Origin: Acidobacteriaceae bacterium
Lineage (GTDB): Bacteria > Acidobacteriota > Terriglobia > Terriglobales > Acidobacteriaceae
Assembly: GCA_003135475.1 (NCBI GenBank)
Contig: PLBW01000200.1
Coordinates: forward strand, 1-32,801
Direction of reading: 5' to 3'
DNA: 32,801 nucleotides
Under the pieces are notes generated by a model, which was not told the origin of the DNA, ran no database searches, and saw only the letters and a list, made by a program, of their open reading frames with translations. The position numbers and the translations under genes were made by a program. This document shows, piece after piece, positions 16,646 to 23,975 of this stretch. Numbering within the stretch: position 1 is the first letter of the stretch; each line of letters opens with the position of its first letter.

Positions 16646-19393
16646 GTGGCAATCAAGATTAAATTACCTGATGGCAGGGTTTCGGCCCGTCCCGCGTCCG
16701 GGAGGAATTCCCGCGGCGGGCGGGGCAGGCCGGCCCGCGTGCAACACTTCTCGATCGCCGATCCTCTCGTCAAGCTGTTCTTCGCGGGCTTTCTCATCGC
16801 CGGCTTCGTCTTCCTGGCAGTGTTCAGTTTCTTTTACGCAAAGTACGGGGCGATCGTGGATCGCCGCATGGCTGGACCGATCTTCAGCAACGCGGCCAGG
16901 ATCTACGCTCGTCCGCAAACCGTCACCGTAGGGGAGAAGCTTGACGCGGCACAGGTCGCCGCCGAGTTGCGCCGCGCGGGATACGCTGAGCAACGCGGAA
17001 ACAGCGATTCGCCGATTGGCCATTATGCCTTCACCCCGCATGGCATTCAGGTGATTCCCGGACCAGAGTCTTTCCACGCCGAAGAAGGCGCCGCGATCCA
17101 GTTCGAAAATGGCAAAGTCACCGCCATTGACGAGACTGGAAAAGGCAGCCGCAACCTGGAAGCTTACGAACTGGAACCGCAACTGGTGACGGCCTTGTTT
17201 GAGGGGCAGGAACGCTCCAAGCGCGAGATCGTCAAGTTTGAGGAAATTCCTCAACCGCTGGTGGACGCGGTGCTCGCCATTGAAGATCGCCGCTTTTTCC
17301 AACATAGTGGGGTCAACTATTTTCGCCTGCTGGAGGCGGCTGCCATCGACGTTCGCGAAGGCCGTCACGGGCAGGGCGGTTCCACTCTGACCATGCAGCT
17401 TTCGCGCGGTTTCTTCCTCTCACCGGAGAAGACGGTCAAGCGCAAGCTGGTGGAAATGTTGATCGCCGTCGAATTGGAACACAAGTTTTCCAAGCAGCGC
17501 ATCTTTGAGATGTACGCCAATGAGGTGTACATGGGACAGCGCGGCTCCTTCACCATCAACGGCTTTGCCCAGGCCTCGCACGCTTACTTCAACAAGGACA
17601 TCAAGAACCTCGCCCTGCCCGAGGCCGCTCTGCTGGCCGGAATGATCCAGCGCCCGAACTACCTGTCGCCGTACAAAAATCCGAAGCGCGCGCTGGAGCG
17701 CCGCAACCTGGTGCTCGACTCCATGGTTGAAACCGGCGCCATCACTCGCGAGCAGGCTGACCGCGCGAAAGCAACTCCGCTGAAAATCGCGGCGTTCAAC
17801 GTGGAAGCCAGCGATGCTCCCTACTTTGTGGACCTGGTGAAGGACCAGCTCTCGAACCAGTACAGCGAAGGCGAGTTGAACGATCATGCCTATCGCGTGT
17901 ACACCACCCTCGACCCTGACCTGCAACGCGCCGCAGCCGAAGCGGTGGACACGGGCATGAAGTTGGTGGACGAGCAGGTGGAAAAACGGCGCACCCACAA
18001 GATCAAAGTGGGCTCGGGCAAGGATGCCAAGACGGAAACCAGGGTCGAGACCGGACCGATGCCGCAAGTGGCGCTGGTGGCCATCGATCCGCACACGGGT
18101 GAAGTGCTCGCACTGGTGGGGGGCAGGAACTATGGCATGAGCCAGTTAGACCACGCTATCGCCAAGCGTCCCACGGGATCCATCTTTAAGCCCTTCGTGT
18201 ACGCCGCGGCGATCAACACCGCCGTGACCGGAGAGACGCTGGTCGCGAGCGATGGGGCCGATTCGAATGGTGACGGCGGCCAAAGCAATGGCGACGCTGG
18301 GGTTTTCACCCCGGCCACGTTAGTTGACGATTCTCAAGTCAGCATCGTCAACGGAAGCCAGGTTTACGAGCCCCGCAACTATCATGACACCTTCAACGGA
18401 GAAGTGACCGCTCGCTATGCACTGGCGCTCTCGTTAAACAATGCGACGGTCAGGATTGGCCAGGAGGTAGGCTTCGATAAGGTGGCCGCGCTGGCCAAGG
18501 CGGCCGGCATTCAAAGCGTACGAGCGACTCCGGCGATCGCTCTCGGCGCCTACGATGCAACTCCGCTGGAAATGGCCGGCGCCTACACCGTCTTTGGCAA
18601 CCACGGCACCCATCTCACTCCGCTCCTGGTGAAGTCGGTGCGGGATGCGCGCGGAAACATTCTCGACAACTATAAGGCCGACAGCAAAGACGTGCTCGAC
18701 CCTCGCGTCTCCTACGTTTTGACCACCATGATGGAGGCCGTGATTAACAACGGCACCGGCTACCCGGTGCGCGCCCGAGGGTTCCAAGCGCCGGCGGCAG
18801 GCAAAACGGGGACCTCGCATGACGCCTGGTTTGCGGGATACACCAGCAACCTATTGTGCATCGTCTGGGTAGGAAACGACGACTACACCGATCTAAAGCT
18901 TGCCGGCGGTGTCACGGCCGCGCCCATCTGGGCCGAGTTCATGAAGCGGGCGGCCAAACTGCCGCAGTATGCGGACATGAAAAACTTCACCGCGCCCTCC
19001 GGCGTGGTGGAGGTGACGCTGGACAAAGTGACTAACCGGCTGGCCACCGCCTCCTGTCCGCAAACCTACACGGTCGCCTTCATTGCGGGCACCGAACCGA
19101 AGGAAACCTGTGATCAGGCCGCCGGCGATCACCGGGGTTTTTTCACCAAGATCTTCGGGGGATCGCCCTCGGCTGCGCTGCCACCGCCGACAACCAATGG
19201 CGCGGTCCAGCCCGCACCGGGCGGAACTCCAGTCCAAGGGGCCGTCAGTCAACCCGGTTCGAGCCAGACGCCGCCACCAGCAAAGAAGCGGGGCTTTTTG
19301 GGCCGCCTCTTCGGCCGGGGCGACAACGCAGCTCAGCAGCAAAATGGTGGAACGGATAGTTCAGAGAAAGGGAACAATCCCGGCCCAAAATAG
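16646..19393 (+). CDS. Class A penicillin-binding protein (bifunctional PBP1b-like)
   Basis: 915 residues from a GTG start without a visible Shine-Dalgarno. A basic cytoplasmic tail (Gly/Arg-rich, 15-35) and one membrane anchor (about 41-65, LVKLFFAGFLIAGFVFLAVF) are followed by a UB2H-like region. The GT51 glycosyltransferase carries Glu213 in EDRRFFQHSG, GGSTLTMQLSR and the KxxEMLIAxELE segment. The transpeptidase has the three penicilloyl-serine motifs: Ser512-IFK, Ser596-LN and Lys720-TG(TS). It polymerises and crosslinks peptidoglycan in the periplasm. The C-terminus (about 835-915) is a Pro/Gly/Gln-rich low-complexity tail with an isolated basic KKRGFLGRLFGRG patch. The TPR gene follows 39 bases later and may be co-transcribed. 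Confidence 0.92.
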   Translation: MAIKIKLPDGRVSARPASGRNSRGGRGRPARVQHFSIADPLVKLFFAGFLIAGFVFLAVFSFFYAKYGAIVDRRMAGPIFSNAARIYARPQTVTVGEKLDAAQVAAELRRAGYAEQRGNSDSPIGHYAFTPHGIQVIPGPESFHAEEGAAIQFENGKVTAIDETGKGSRNLEAYELEPQLVTALFEGQERSKREIVKFEEIPQPLVDAVLAIEDRRFFQHSGVNYFRLLEAAAIDVREGRHGQGGSTLTMQLSRGFFLSPEKTVKRKLVEMLIAVELEHKFSKQRIFEMYANEVYMGQRGSFTINGFAQASHAYFNKDIKNLALPEAALLAGMIQRPNYLSPYKNPKRALERRNLVLDSMVETGAITREQADRAKATPLKIAAFNVEASDAPYFVDLVKDQLSNQYSEGELNDHAYRVYTTLDPDLQRAAAEAVDTGMKLVDEQVEKRRTHKIKVGSGKDAKTETRVETGPMPQVALVAIDPHTGEVLALVGGRNYGMSQLDHAIAKRPTGSIFKPFVYAAAINTAVTGETLVASDGADSNGDGGQSNGDAGVFTPATLVDDSQVSIVNGSQVYEPRNYHDTFNGEVTARYALALSLNNATVRIGQEVGFDKVAALAKAAGIQSVRATPAIALGAYDATPLEMAGAYTVFGNHGTHLTPLLVKSVRDARGNILDNYKADSKDVLDPRVSYVLTTMMEAVINNGTGYPVRARGFQAPAAGKTGTSHDAWFAGYTSNLLCIVWVGNDDYTDLKLAGGVTAAPIWAEFMKRAAKLPQYADMKNFTAPSGVVEVTLDKVTNRLATASCPQTYTVAFIAGTEPKETCDQAAGDHRGFFTKIFGGSPSAALPPPTTNGAVQPAPGGTPVQGAVSQPGSSQTPPPAKKRGFLGRLFGRGDNAAQQQNGGTDSSEKGNNPGPK

Positions 19394-19432
19394 GTCTAAT
19401 ATGGGACAATACTGGACTCTGGAGGTCCGGCC

Positions 19433-20233
19433 ATGGCCCCTCTCCCATCGCCACGGACGCTGCTGCCGCTATCGTTGTTCGTGATCTTGCTGCTTGCCTC
19501 GCCGCTGTGCCTGTTGGCCGGCGATGGACAGCAGGCGAACGCACCGTCGCCGGTTCCCAATCCCGATGCTTCCGCCAAGAATTTGGAAGAGCAGGGCGAC
19601 GCGCTGCGGGCGCAAAAGCGCTATCTCGATTCCCTCGACTTCTACTCAGCCGCAATTGCAAAACATCCCACGGCGCTTCTGTGGAACAAGGAAGGCATGG
19701 CGTACCTGTTTCTGCAAAAGTATTCCGAGGCAACCAAGTGCTTTAGTCGGGCCATTAAGGCGGACAAGAACGCCCCGGAAGGCTACAACAACCGCGGCTA
19801 CATGGAGCAGAGAAAGCAAAACTACAACAACGCCATCAAGTACTACGAGAAAGCGTTGGCGTTGCAACCCAACGATGCCGTCTTCCACTACAATCTGGCC
19901 AGTTCGTACTTCGGGAAGCATCAGTATGATTTGGCGGCACAGCAGTATCGGTCGGCATACCTACTCGATCCAGACATTTTTAATCGGGTTTCGCGGATCG
20001 GTGTAATGGCGCAATCCGGTTCACCCGAAGACCGCGCCGCGTTCTCTTTCATGGTCGCCAAAATGTACGCTCAAGCGGGCGACCTCGATCACTCGTTCGA
20101 GTATCTGCGCAAAGCCATGGAAGCAGGCTATAAGAACATCAAGAAGGTGTACACCGACTCCGAGTTCGCCACCTTGCGCACTGACAAACGCTTCGAAGAG
20201 CTGATGTCGCAAAAACCGCAACCCATACCGTAG
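19433..20233 (+). CDS. Secreted tetratricopeptide-repeat protein
   Basis: 266 residues; GGAGG at 19421-19425 lies 7 bases before ATG 19433. The signal peptide is TLLPLSLFVILLLASPLCLLAG. About four TPR units follow (residues about 45-200; for example YNNRGYMEQRKQNYNNAIKYYEKALALQPND), then a C-terminal segment, EFATLRTDKRFEELM, of the kind that often ends such proteins. TPR arrays bind protein partners. The location right after a class A PBP gene suggests a periplasmic scaffold for cell-wall work, but this is inference from position only. Confidence 0.82.
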   Translation: MAPLPSPRTLLPLSLFVILLLASPLCLLAGDGQQANAPSPVPNPDASAKNLEEQGDALRAQKRYLDSLDFYSAAIAKHPTALLWNKEGMAYLFLQKYSEATKCFSRAIKADKNAPEGYNNRGYMEQRKQNYNNAIKYYEKALALQPNDAVFHYNLASSYFGKHQYDLAAQQYRSAYLLDPDIFNRVSRIGVMAQSGSPEDRAAFSFMVAKMYAQAGDLDHSFEYLRKAMEAGYKNIKKVYTDSEFATLRTDKRFEELMSQKPQPIP

Positions 20234-20248
20234 CCCGAATGTCGACAC

Positions 20249-20797
20249 ATGAAGAAGCCAACAACAAAAAAGGTCTCTAAGAAAAAGGCCCCGGCCTCAC
20301 GGGCGAAGAAGGCGCCGGCGAAGCAAGCCAAGCCGCGACGGAAGAAGGAGATCGCTGCCGCGGAGACCAGCCAGAAGCTCACCTTCAACCACGCCATGCT
20401 CTATGCCAAAGACGTGGAGCGCAGCTTGGGGTTCTACCGCGATCTGATGGGATTCAAGCTCATCGAAGACTTCCGCTATGAGGGCACATCGGTGTATGCG
20501 CGCCTGCGCGCGCCGGGCGGCGATGGCACTATCGCCCTGCACCAGGCGGGACCGGGCGTTTCCGTTTCGAGCGACGGGGTGCGCTTGTACTTCGAAGTCG
20601 GCGATCTCGACGGCTTTTGCCGGAAGCTTCAGCAAAAGGGCTTTTACATCACGCAACTGCCGCGCCTGATGCCTTGGGGCTGGCGGCACGCCTATCTCAA
20701 TGACCCCGATGGCCACGAAATCAGCCTGTATTGGGCGGGTGAAAACCGCATGCAGAAGACCGTGATGCAGGCCGCCAAACAAGCTGCCCGGACCTGA
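20249..20797 (+). CDS. VOC (glyoxalase/dioxygenase-fold) protein with histone-H1-like N-terminal tail
   Basis: 182 residues. Residues 1-34 form a disordered Lys/Ala/Pro-rich tail with 16 basic residues (KKVSKKKAPASRAKKAPAK), like the tails of bacterial histone-H1-like and AlgP-type proteins. The remainder is a single VOC domain of two beta-alpha-beta-beta-beta modules. Candidate metal ligands are His48 (FNHAMLYAKD), His98 (IALHQAG), Glu116 (LYFEVGD) and Glu157 (DGHEISLYW). The enzyme could be a lyase, isomerase or dioxygenase; no substrate can be read. The gene follows the TPR gene by 15 bases without a clear ribosome binding site. ATG 20249 is needed for the tail; a later start would remove it. 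Confidence 0.8.
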   Translation: MKKPTTKKVSKKKAPASRAKKAPAKQAKPRRKKEIAAAETSQKLTFNHAMLYAKDVERSLGFYRDLMGFKLIEDFRYEGTSVYARLRAPGGDGTIALHQAGPGVSVSSDGVRLYFEVGDLDGFCRKLQQKGFYITQLPRLMPWGWRHAYLNDPDGHEISLYWAGENRMQKTVMQAAKQAART

Positions 20798-20947
20798 ACT
20801 CTCCTGTGCGCAGTGGTGAGCTGGTGCTGCTAATTGCCGGCGATGCCAACCCACGAAATGCTTTCCATGGTCCAGATTGAAGCTGCCGCACCTATACTCC
20901 ATGTACTTCGTTGGCGGCTGCTAACCGGCCAAACTCGCGCTGAGCGT

Positions 20948-22156
20948 TTAGGCCGGTGCCAAAGTGCGGTGCGGCTTTGTGGCCCGCTGGTGCGCCCACT
21001 GGGCGATGTCGGCAATCCCCGCAATGGCCGCATCCACTTCTTGCTCCGTATTGAAAGCGCCGATCGAGAATCGCACGCCACCATCTCGCGGCACCGTTCC
21101 AAGTTGCGCGTGCACCAAAGGTGCACAATGCAGACCGGTGCGGGTCGCGATGTTGTGGTCCACATCGAGCATGACACCGACATCACCCGGATCGACGCCC
21201 TCCAGGTTCATAAGGATGGTCGGGAGGTGGTTTTCAAGGCTGTCGCAGCAGTACAGTTGGACGCCTTCGATTTGCCTGAAACCATCCACGAGTCTCTCGG
21301 CTAGCTGCATCTCGCGCGCATGGACACTCGCGATGCCGTTCTCGTCCAACCAGTCCTGTCCGGCCCACAACGAGGCCACGCCGACCATGTTTGGAGTGCC
21401 GTACTCAAGTCTCCAGGGATACTCGGCGAGATGAAACGGATGGATAGACCGAACGCCGGTGCCGCCGCTGCGCACTTGTTTGATTTCTACGTGCTTGCGA
21501 ACACAAAGGCCGCCGATGCCCATGCTCCCCATGAGCGCTTTGTGGCCGGTGAAGGCAACCACATCGATGTTCATCTCCCGCATGTTGATCGGAACGATGC
21601 CGGCGGTCTGAGCGGTATCCACGACGAAGGTGACGCCGCGCTCACGGCAAACCGCTCCAATCTCCTTGATCGGCTGTATCGTGCCGATCACGTTCGATCC
21701 GTGGTTGACGATCACCAGCTTCGTGTTAGGCCGCATCGCCCTGGCGATATCGTCCGGATCCACGAACCCGGCGTGGTTGAAAGGGATGAAGGTCGCCTCT
21801 GCGCCGTGGTCGCGGACCATGTGGTTGACGGGCCGGATCACGGAGTTGTGTTCGAGGTTGGTGGTGATGATATGGTCGCCGGACGAAACCAGCCCCGGGA
21901 TGACGAGGTTGAGTGCATCGGTCACGTTATAGCCGAAGACCAGCCGGTCCGAGGCATCCTCATCGCCGCCAAAGAATTTGGTGAGGCGCTTGCGAAGGCG
22001 GTCGAGCAGCGAGCCCGCCTCCAGCGCCAGATCGTAACCACTGCGTCCCGGATTGACGCCATGGGTGCGGTAGAACTCGTCCATGAACCGGTAAACGTTT
22101 TCCGGCTTGGGCCACCCCGTGGCCGCATTATCGAAATAGATCAGTGCCTTCTCCAT
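20948..22156 (-). CDS. Cysteine desulfurase family aminotransferase (class V)
   Basis: 402 residues from ATG 22156, where homology begins (MEKALIYFDNAATGWPKPENV). The same frame stays open a further 84 codons upstream, but that stretch is not protein-like. PLP motifs: NLEHNS at 100-105, VDTAQTAGI at 179-187 and Lys206 in FTGHKALMG. The persulfide-forming cysteine is Cys344 in TRTGLHCAPLVH, so sulfur mobilisation from cysteine (or selenocysteine lysis) is expected. The sequence pattern fits the stand-alone cysteine desulfurase-like subfamily (TIGR01977 type) rather than IscS or SufS of an Fe-S operon; no scaffold genes are adjacent. It diverges from a sulfur amino-acid lyase gene. Confidence 0.86.
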   Translation of the reverse strand: MEKALIYFDNAATGWPKPENVYRFMDEFYRTHGVNPGRSGYDLALEAGSLLDRLRKRLTKFFGGDEDASDRLVFGYNVTDALNLVIPGLVSSGDHIITTNLEHNSVIRPVNHMVRDHGAEATFIPFNHAGFVDPDDIARAMRPNTKLVIVNHGSNVIGTIQPIKEIGAVCRERGVTFVVDTAQTAGIVPINMREMNIDVVAFTGHKALMGSMGIGGLCVRKHVEIKQVRSGGTGVRSIHPFHLAEYPWRLEYGTPNMVGVASLWAGQDWLDENGIASVHAREMQLAERLVDGFRQIEGVQLYCCDSLENHLPTILMNLEGVDPGDVGVMLDVDHNIATRTGLHCAPLVHAQLGTVPRDGGVRFSIGAFNTEQEVDAAIAGIADIAQWAHQRATKPHRTLAPA

Positions 22157-22170
22157 CGCTGCAAATGATA

Positions 22171-22223
22171 GCACCGTGCCCGGTGCATGGCCCGTGGCGC
22201 GCATCACTCTGATCAGTGATGCG
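22171..22223. promoter_or_regulatory. Paired inverted repeats in the divergent sulfur-enzyme promoter region
   Basis: Two perfect inverted repeats lie in tandem: GCACCG-TGCC-CGGTGC (22171-22186) and CGCATCACT-CTGATC-AGTGATGCG (22200-22223). They occupy the space between the divergent cysteine desulfurase and methionine lyase genes and could be operators or leader hairpins. I see no match to the conserved cores of SAM or SAH riboswitches. Confidence 0.45.
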
Positions 22224-22376
22224 ACTGGGCCTGCGCGGCGGTCACGGGACCGTGTGCTGACTATCACTGTTCGCGTGGCGGATATGTTCGATAATACTGA
22301 GTGGTTCCCCAAAGTAGGAGGGCAGAGATTCCTACCATCCAACACGACCACAGCCAGCGGGCCGAAAGGAAGTCTC

Positions 22377-23627
22377 ATGGATACCAAACACCTCGGCATT
22401 AACAGCAAACTAATTCATGCGGGTCACCAGGCGGATGCCAGCGGTTCGGTCAGCGTTCCCATCTATCAGACCTCCACCTTCGCATTCCGGAATGCCGCTC
22501 ATGGGGCGGCGCTCTTCGCCGGGGAGGAAGAGGGATTCATCTACACGCGTATCGGGAATCCCACCATTGGCGCCCTGGAGGATTGCGTAGCCGAACTGGA
22601 AAGCGGTTGCGGAGGCATCGCCACCAGCTCCGGCATGGGCGCCATCTGCACCGTGTATTTGGCTTTGCTGGAGAGCGGCGCGCACATGGTGAGCACGGCA
22701 TCGGTATACGGCCCTAGCCGTGGGCTGATGGAAAAACACTTCTCGCGCTTCGGCGTGCAGTCAACCTACGTGGACACCTCCGACTTGACTCAAGTTGAGC
22801 GGGCATTGCGGCCCAACACCAAGCTCCTCTACGTGGAGACGCCTTCCAATCCCACGATGCAAGTCACCGACATCGAGCAGGTTTCAGCCCTGGCCCACGC
22901 CCATGATTGCCTGGTGGTGGTGGACAACACCTTCGCCAGCCCCTACCTTCAGCAGCCACTGAAGCTAGGTGCAGACGTGGTACTGCACTCCGTGACCAAG
23001 TTCATCAACGGCCATGCCGACGTGGTAGGCGGAATCATCGTGGCCCAGGACATGGATCTGTACCAGCGCCTGCGCAAGGCGATGGTGAACTCGGGATGCA
23101 ACATGGATCCACACCAGGCGTTTCTGGTGCTGCGCGGTCTTAAGACGCTCGGCATCCGTGTGGAACGGGCCCAGCACAGCGCCATGGAAATCGCCGGTTG
23201 GCTGGAGCGGCAGCCTGAGGTGAAGACCGTTCGCTACATCGGGTTGGAATCCCATCCCCAGCACGATCTCGCCAAACGCCAGATGAGCGGCTTCGGCTCG
23301 ATGATCAGCTTTGAGCTGGAAGGAGGTATGGAGGCGGGACGGCTGCTCATGGACGGTGTCCGGATCGCCACCCTGGCCGTTTCGCTCGGGGGCGTTGAGA
23401 CCCTCATCGAGCATCCAGCGTCCATGACCCACGCGGGCCTCTCATCAGAGGAGCGCTGTGCGGCAGGTTTCAGTGACGGCCTGGTACGATACTCCGTCGG
23501 TATTGAAGACGCAGAGGACTTGATCGCGGACTTGCGGCAAGCTCTGGATGCAGTTTCAGCCCAGTCACTCGGACGAACTCGGGAGAGGGCCGTAAGCGGC
23601 GTCGTGAAAGAGCCCGCCCTGGCTTGA
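22377..23627 (+). CDS. Cys/Met-metabolism PLP enzyme, methionine gamma-lyase-like
   Basis: 416 residues from ATG 22377, with AAAGGAAG 4-11 bases upstream; the frame is open further 5' but without protein features. Fold type I trans-sulfuration family: Tyr56 and Arg58 (FIYTRIGNPT, which bind the PLP phosphate of the neighbouring subunit), Tyr111 in VYGPSRG, Asp183 (VVDNTFASP) and Lys208 (HSVTKFINGHADVVGG). Overall similarity favours methionine gamma-lyase (methionine to methanethiol, ammonia and 2-oxobutyrate). However, the Cys typical of well-studied MGLs two residues after that Tyr is Pro113, so cystathionine gamma-lyase/synthase or homocysteine-type activity stays open. 2-Oxobutyrate would feed the propionyl-CoA/mutase route. 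Confidence 0.85.
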   Translation: MDTKHLGINSKLIHAGHQADASGSVSVPIYQTSTFAFRNAAHGAALFAGEEEGFIYTRIGNPTIGALEDCVAELESGCGGIATSSGMGAICTVYLALLESGAHMVSTASVYGPSRGLMEKHFSRFGVQSTYVDTSDLTQVERALRPNTKLLYVETPSNPTMQVTDIEQVSALAHAHDCLVVVDNTFASPYLQQPLKLGADVVLHSVTKFINGHADVVGGIIVAQDMDLYQRLRKAMVNSGCNMDPHQAFLVLRGLKTLGIRVERAQHSAMEIAGWLERQPEVKTVRYIGLESHPQHDLAKRQMSGFGSMISFELEGGMEAGRLLMDGVRIATLAVSLGGVETLIEHPASMTHAGLSSEERCAAGFSDGLVRYSVGIEDAEDLIADLRQALDAVSAQSLGRTRERAVSGVVKEPALA

Positions 23628-23655
23628 TCGCGCGTCCGTGGAGGCGACTTCGCAA

Positions 23656-23841
23656 ATGTTTGGCTTGTGATCGCTGGCATTCGCCCTAAAGTGGTTCTGG
23701 TTCGGCGACACCGCGCCCCGGTGGCGCAGGGTCTTCGGTGGCTTGCTGACATTCCTCATTCTGTTCGTGGCGGCGTTGCCGGTCATTAGCAAGGACGCAA
23801 CTCATTGGCTGCGATGGCTCAATACCGGCGACAACTTGTAA
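23656..23841 (+). pseudogene. Small membrane-protein ORF interrupted by an in-frame TGA at codon 5
   Basis: ATG 23656 is preceded by GGAGG (23640-23644). It would encode a 61-codon protein ending at TAA 23839-23841, but codon 5 is TGA. After the stop the frame reads as a convincing small membrane protein: aromatic and basic ALKWFWFGDTAPRWRR, hydrophobic VFGGLLTFLILFVAALPV, then polar ISKDATHWLRWLNTGDNL. Options are a recent nonsense mutation, a sequencing error, or initiation downstream of the TGA. The family is not recognised. Confidence 0.45.
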
Positions 23842-23975
23842 GCAATGTGCTTTGCGGACTTCTCCACTGTGAATATCCGATTAACAGCTAGCGAATCCTG
23901 CGCCAGGCACGCCAATTTGTGTTCAACTGGCGGCCGCCCCGGTACAATTAGGGTCTACCTATAGCTCCGACCCTT

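Noticed and set aside
16435-16662. 75-codon plus-strand ORF before the PBP gene
   Set aside because: No Shine-Dalgarno; it overlaps the candidate PBP promoter and the PBP start codon in another frame; no family recognised.
22157-22376. SAM/SAH riboswitch upstream of the methionine-lyase-like gene
   Set aside because: Hairpins are present, but none of the conserved riboswitch core sequences I know could be matched.
22157-22408. Upstream extension of the cysteine desulfurase frame (84 extra codons)
   Set aside because: It overlaps the divergent lyase gene start and its control region and has no conserved sequence; homology begins at MEKALIYFDN.
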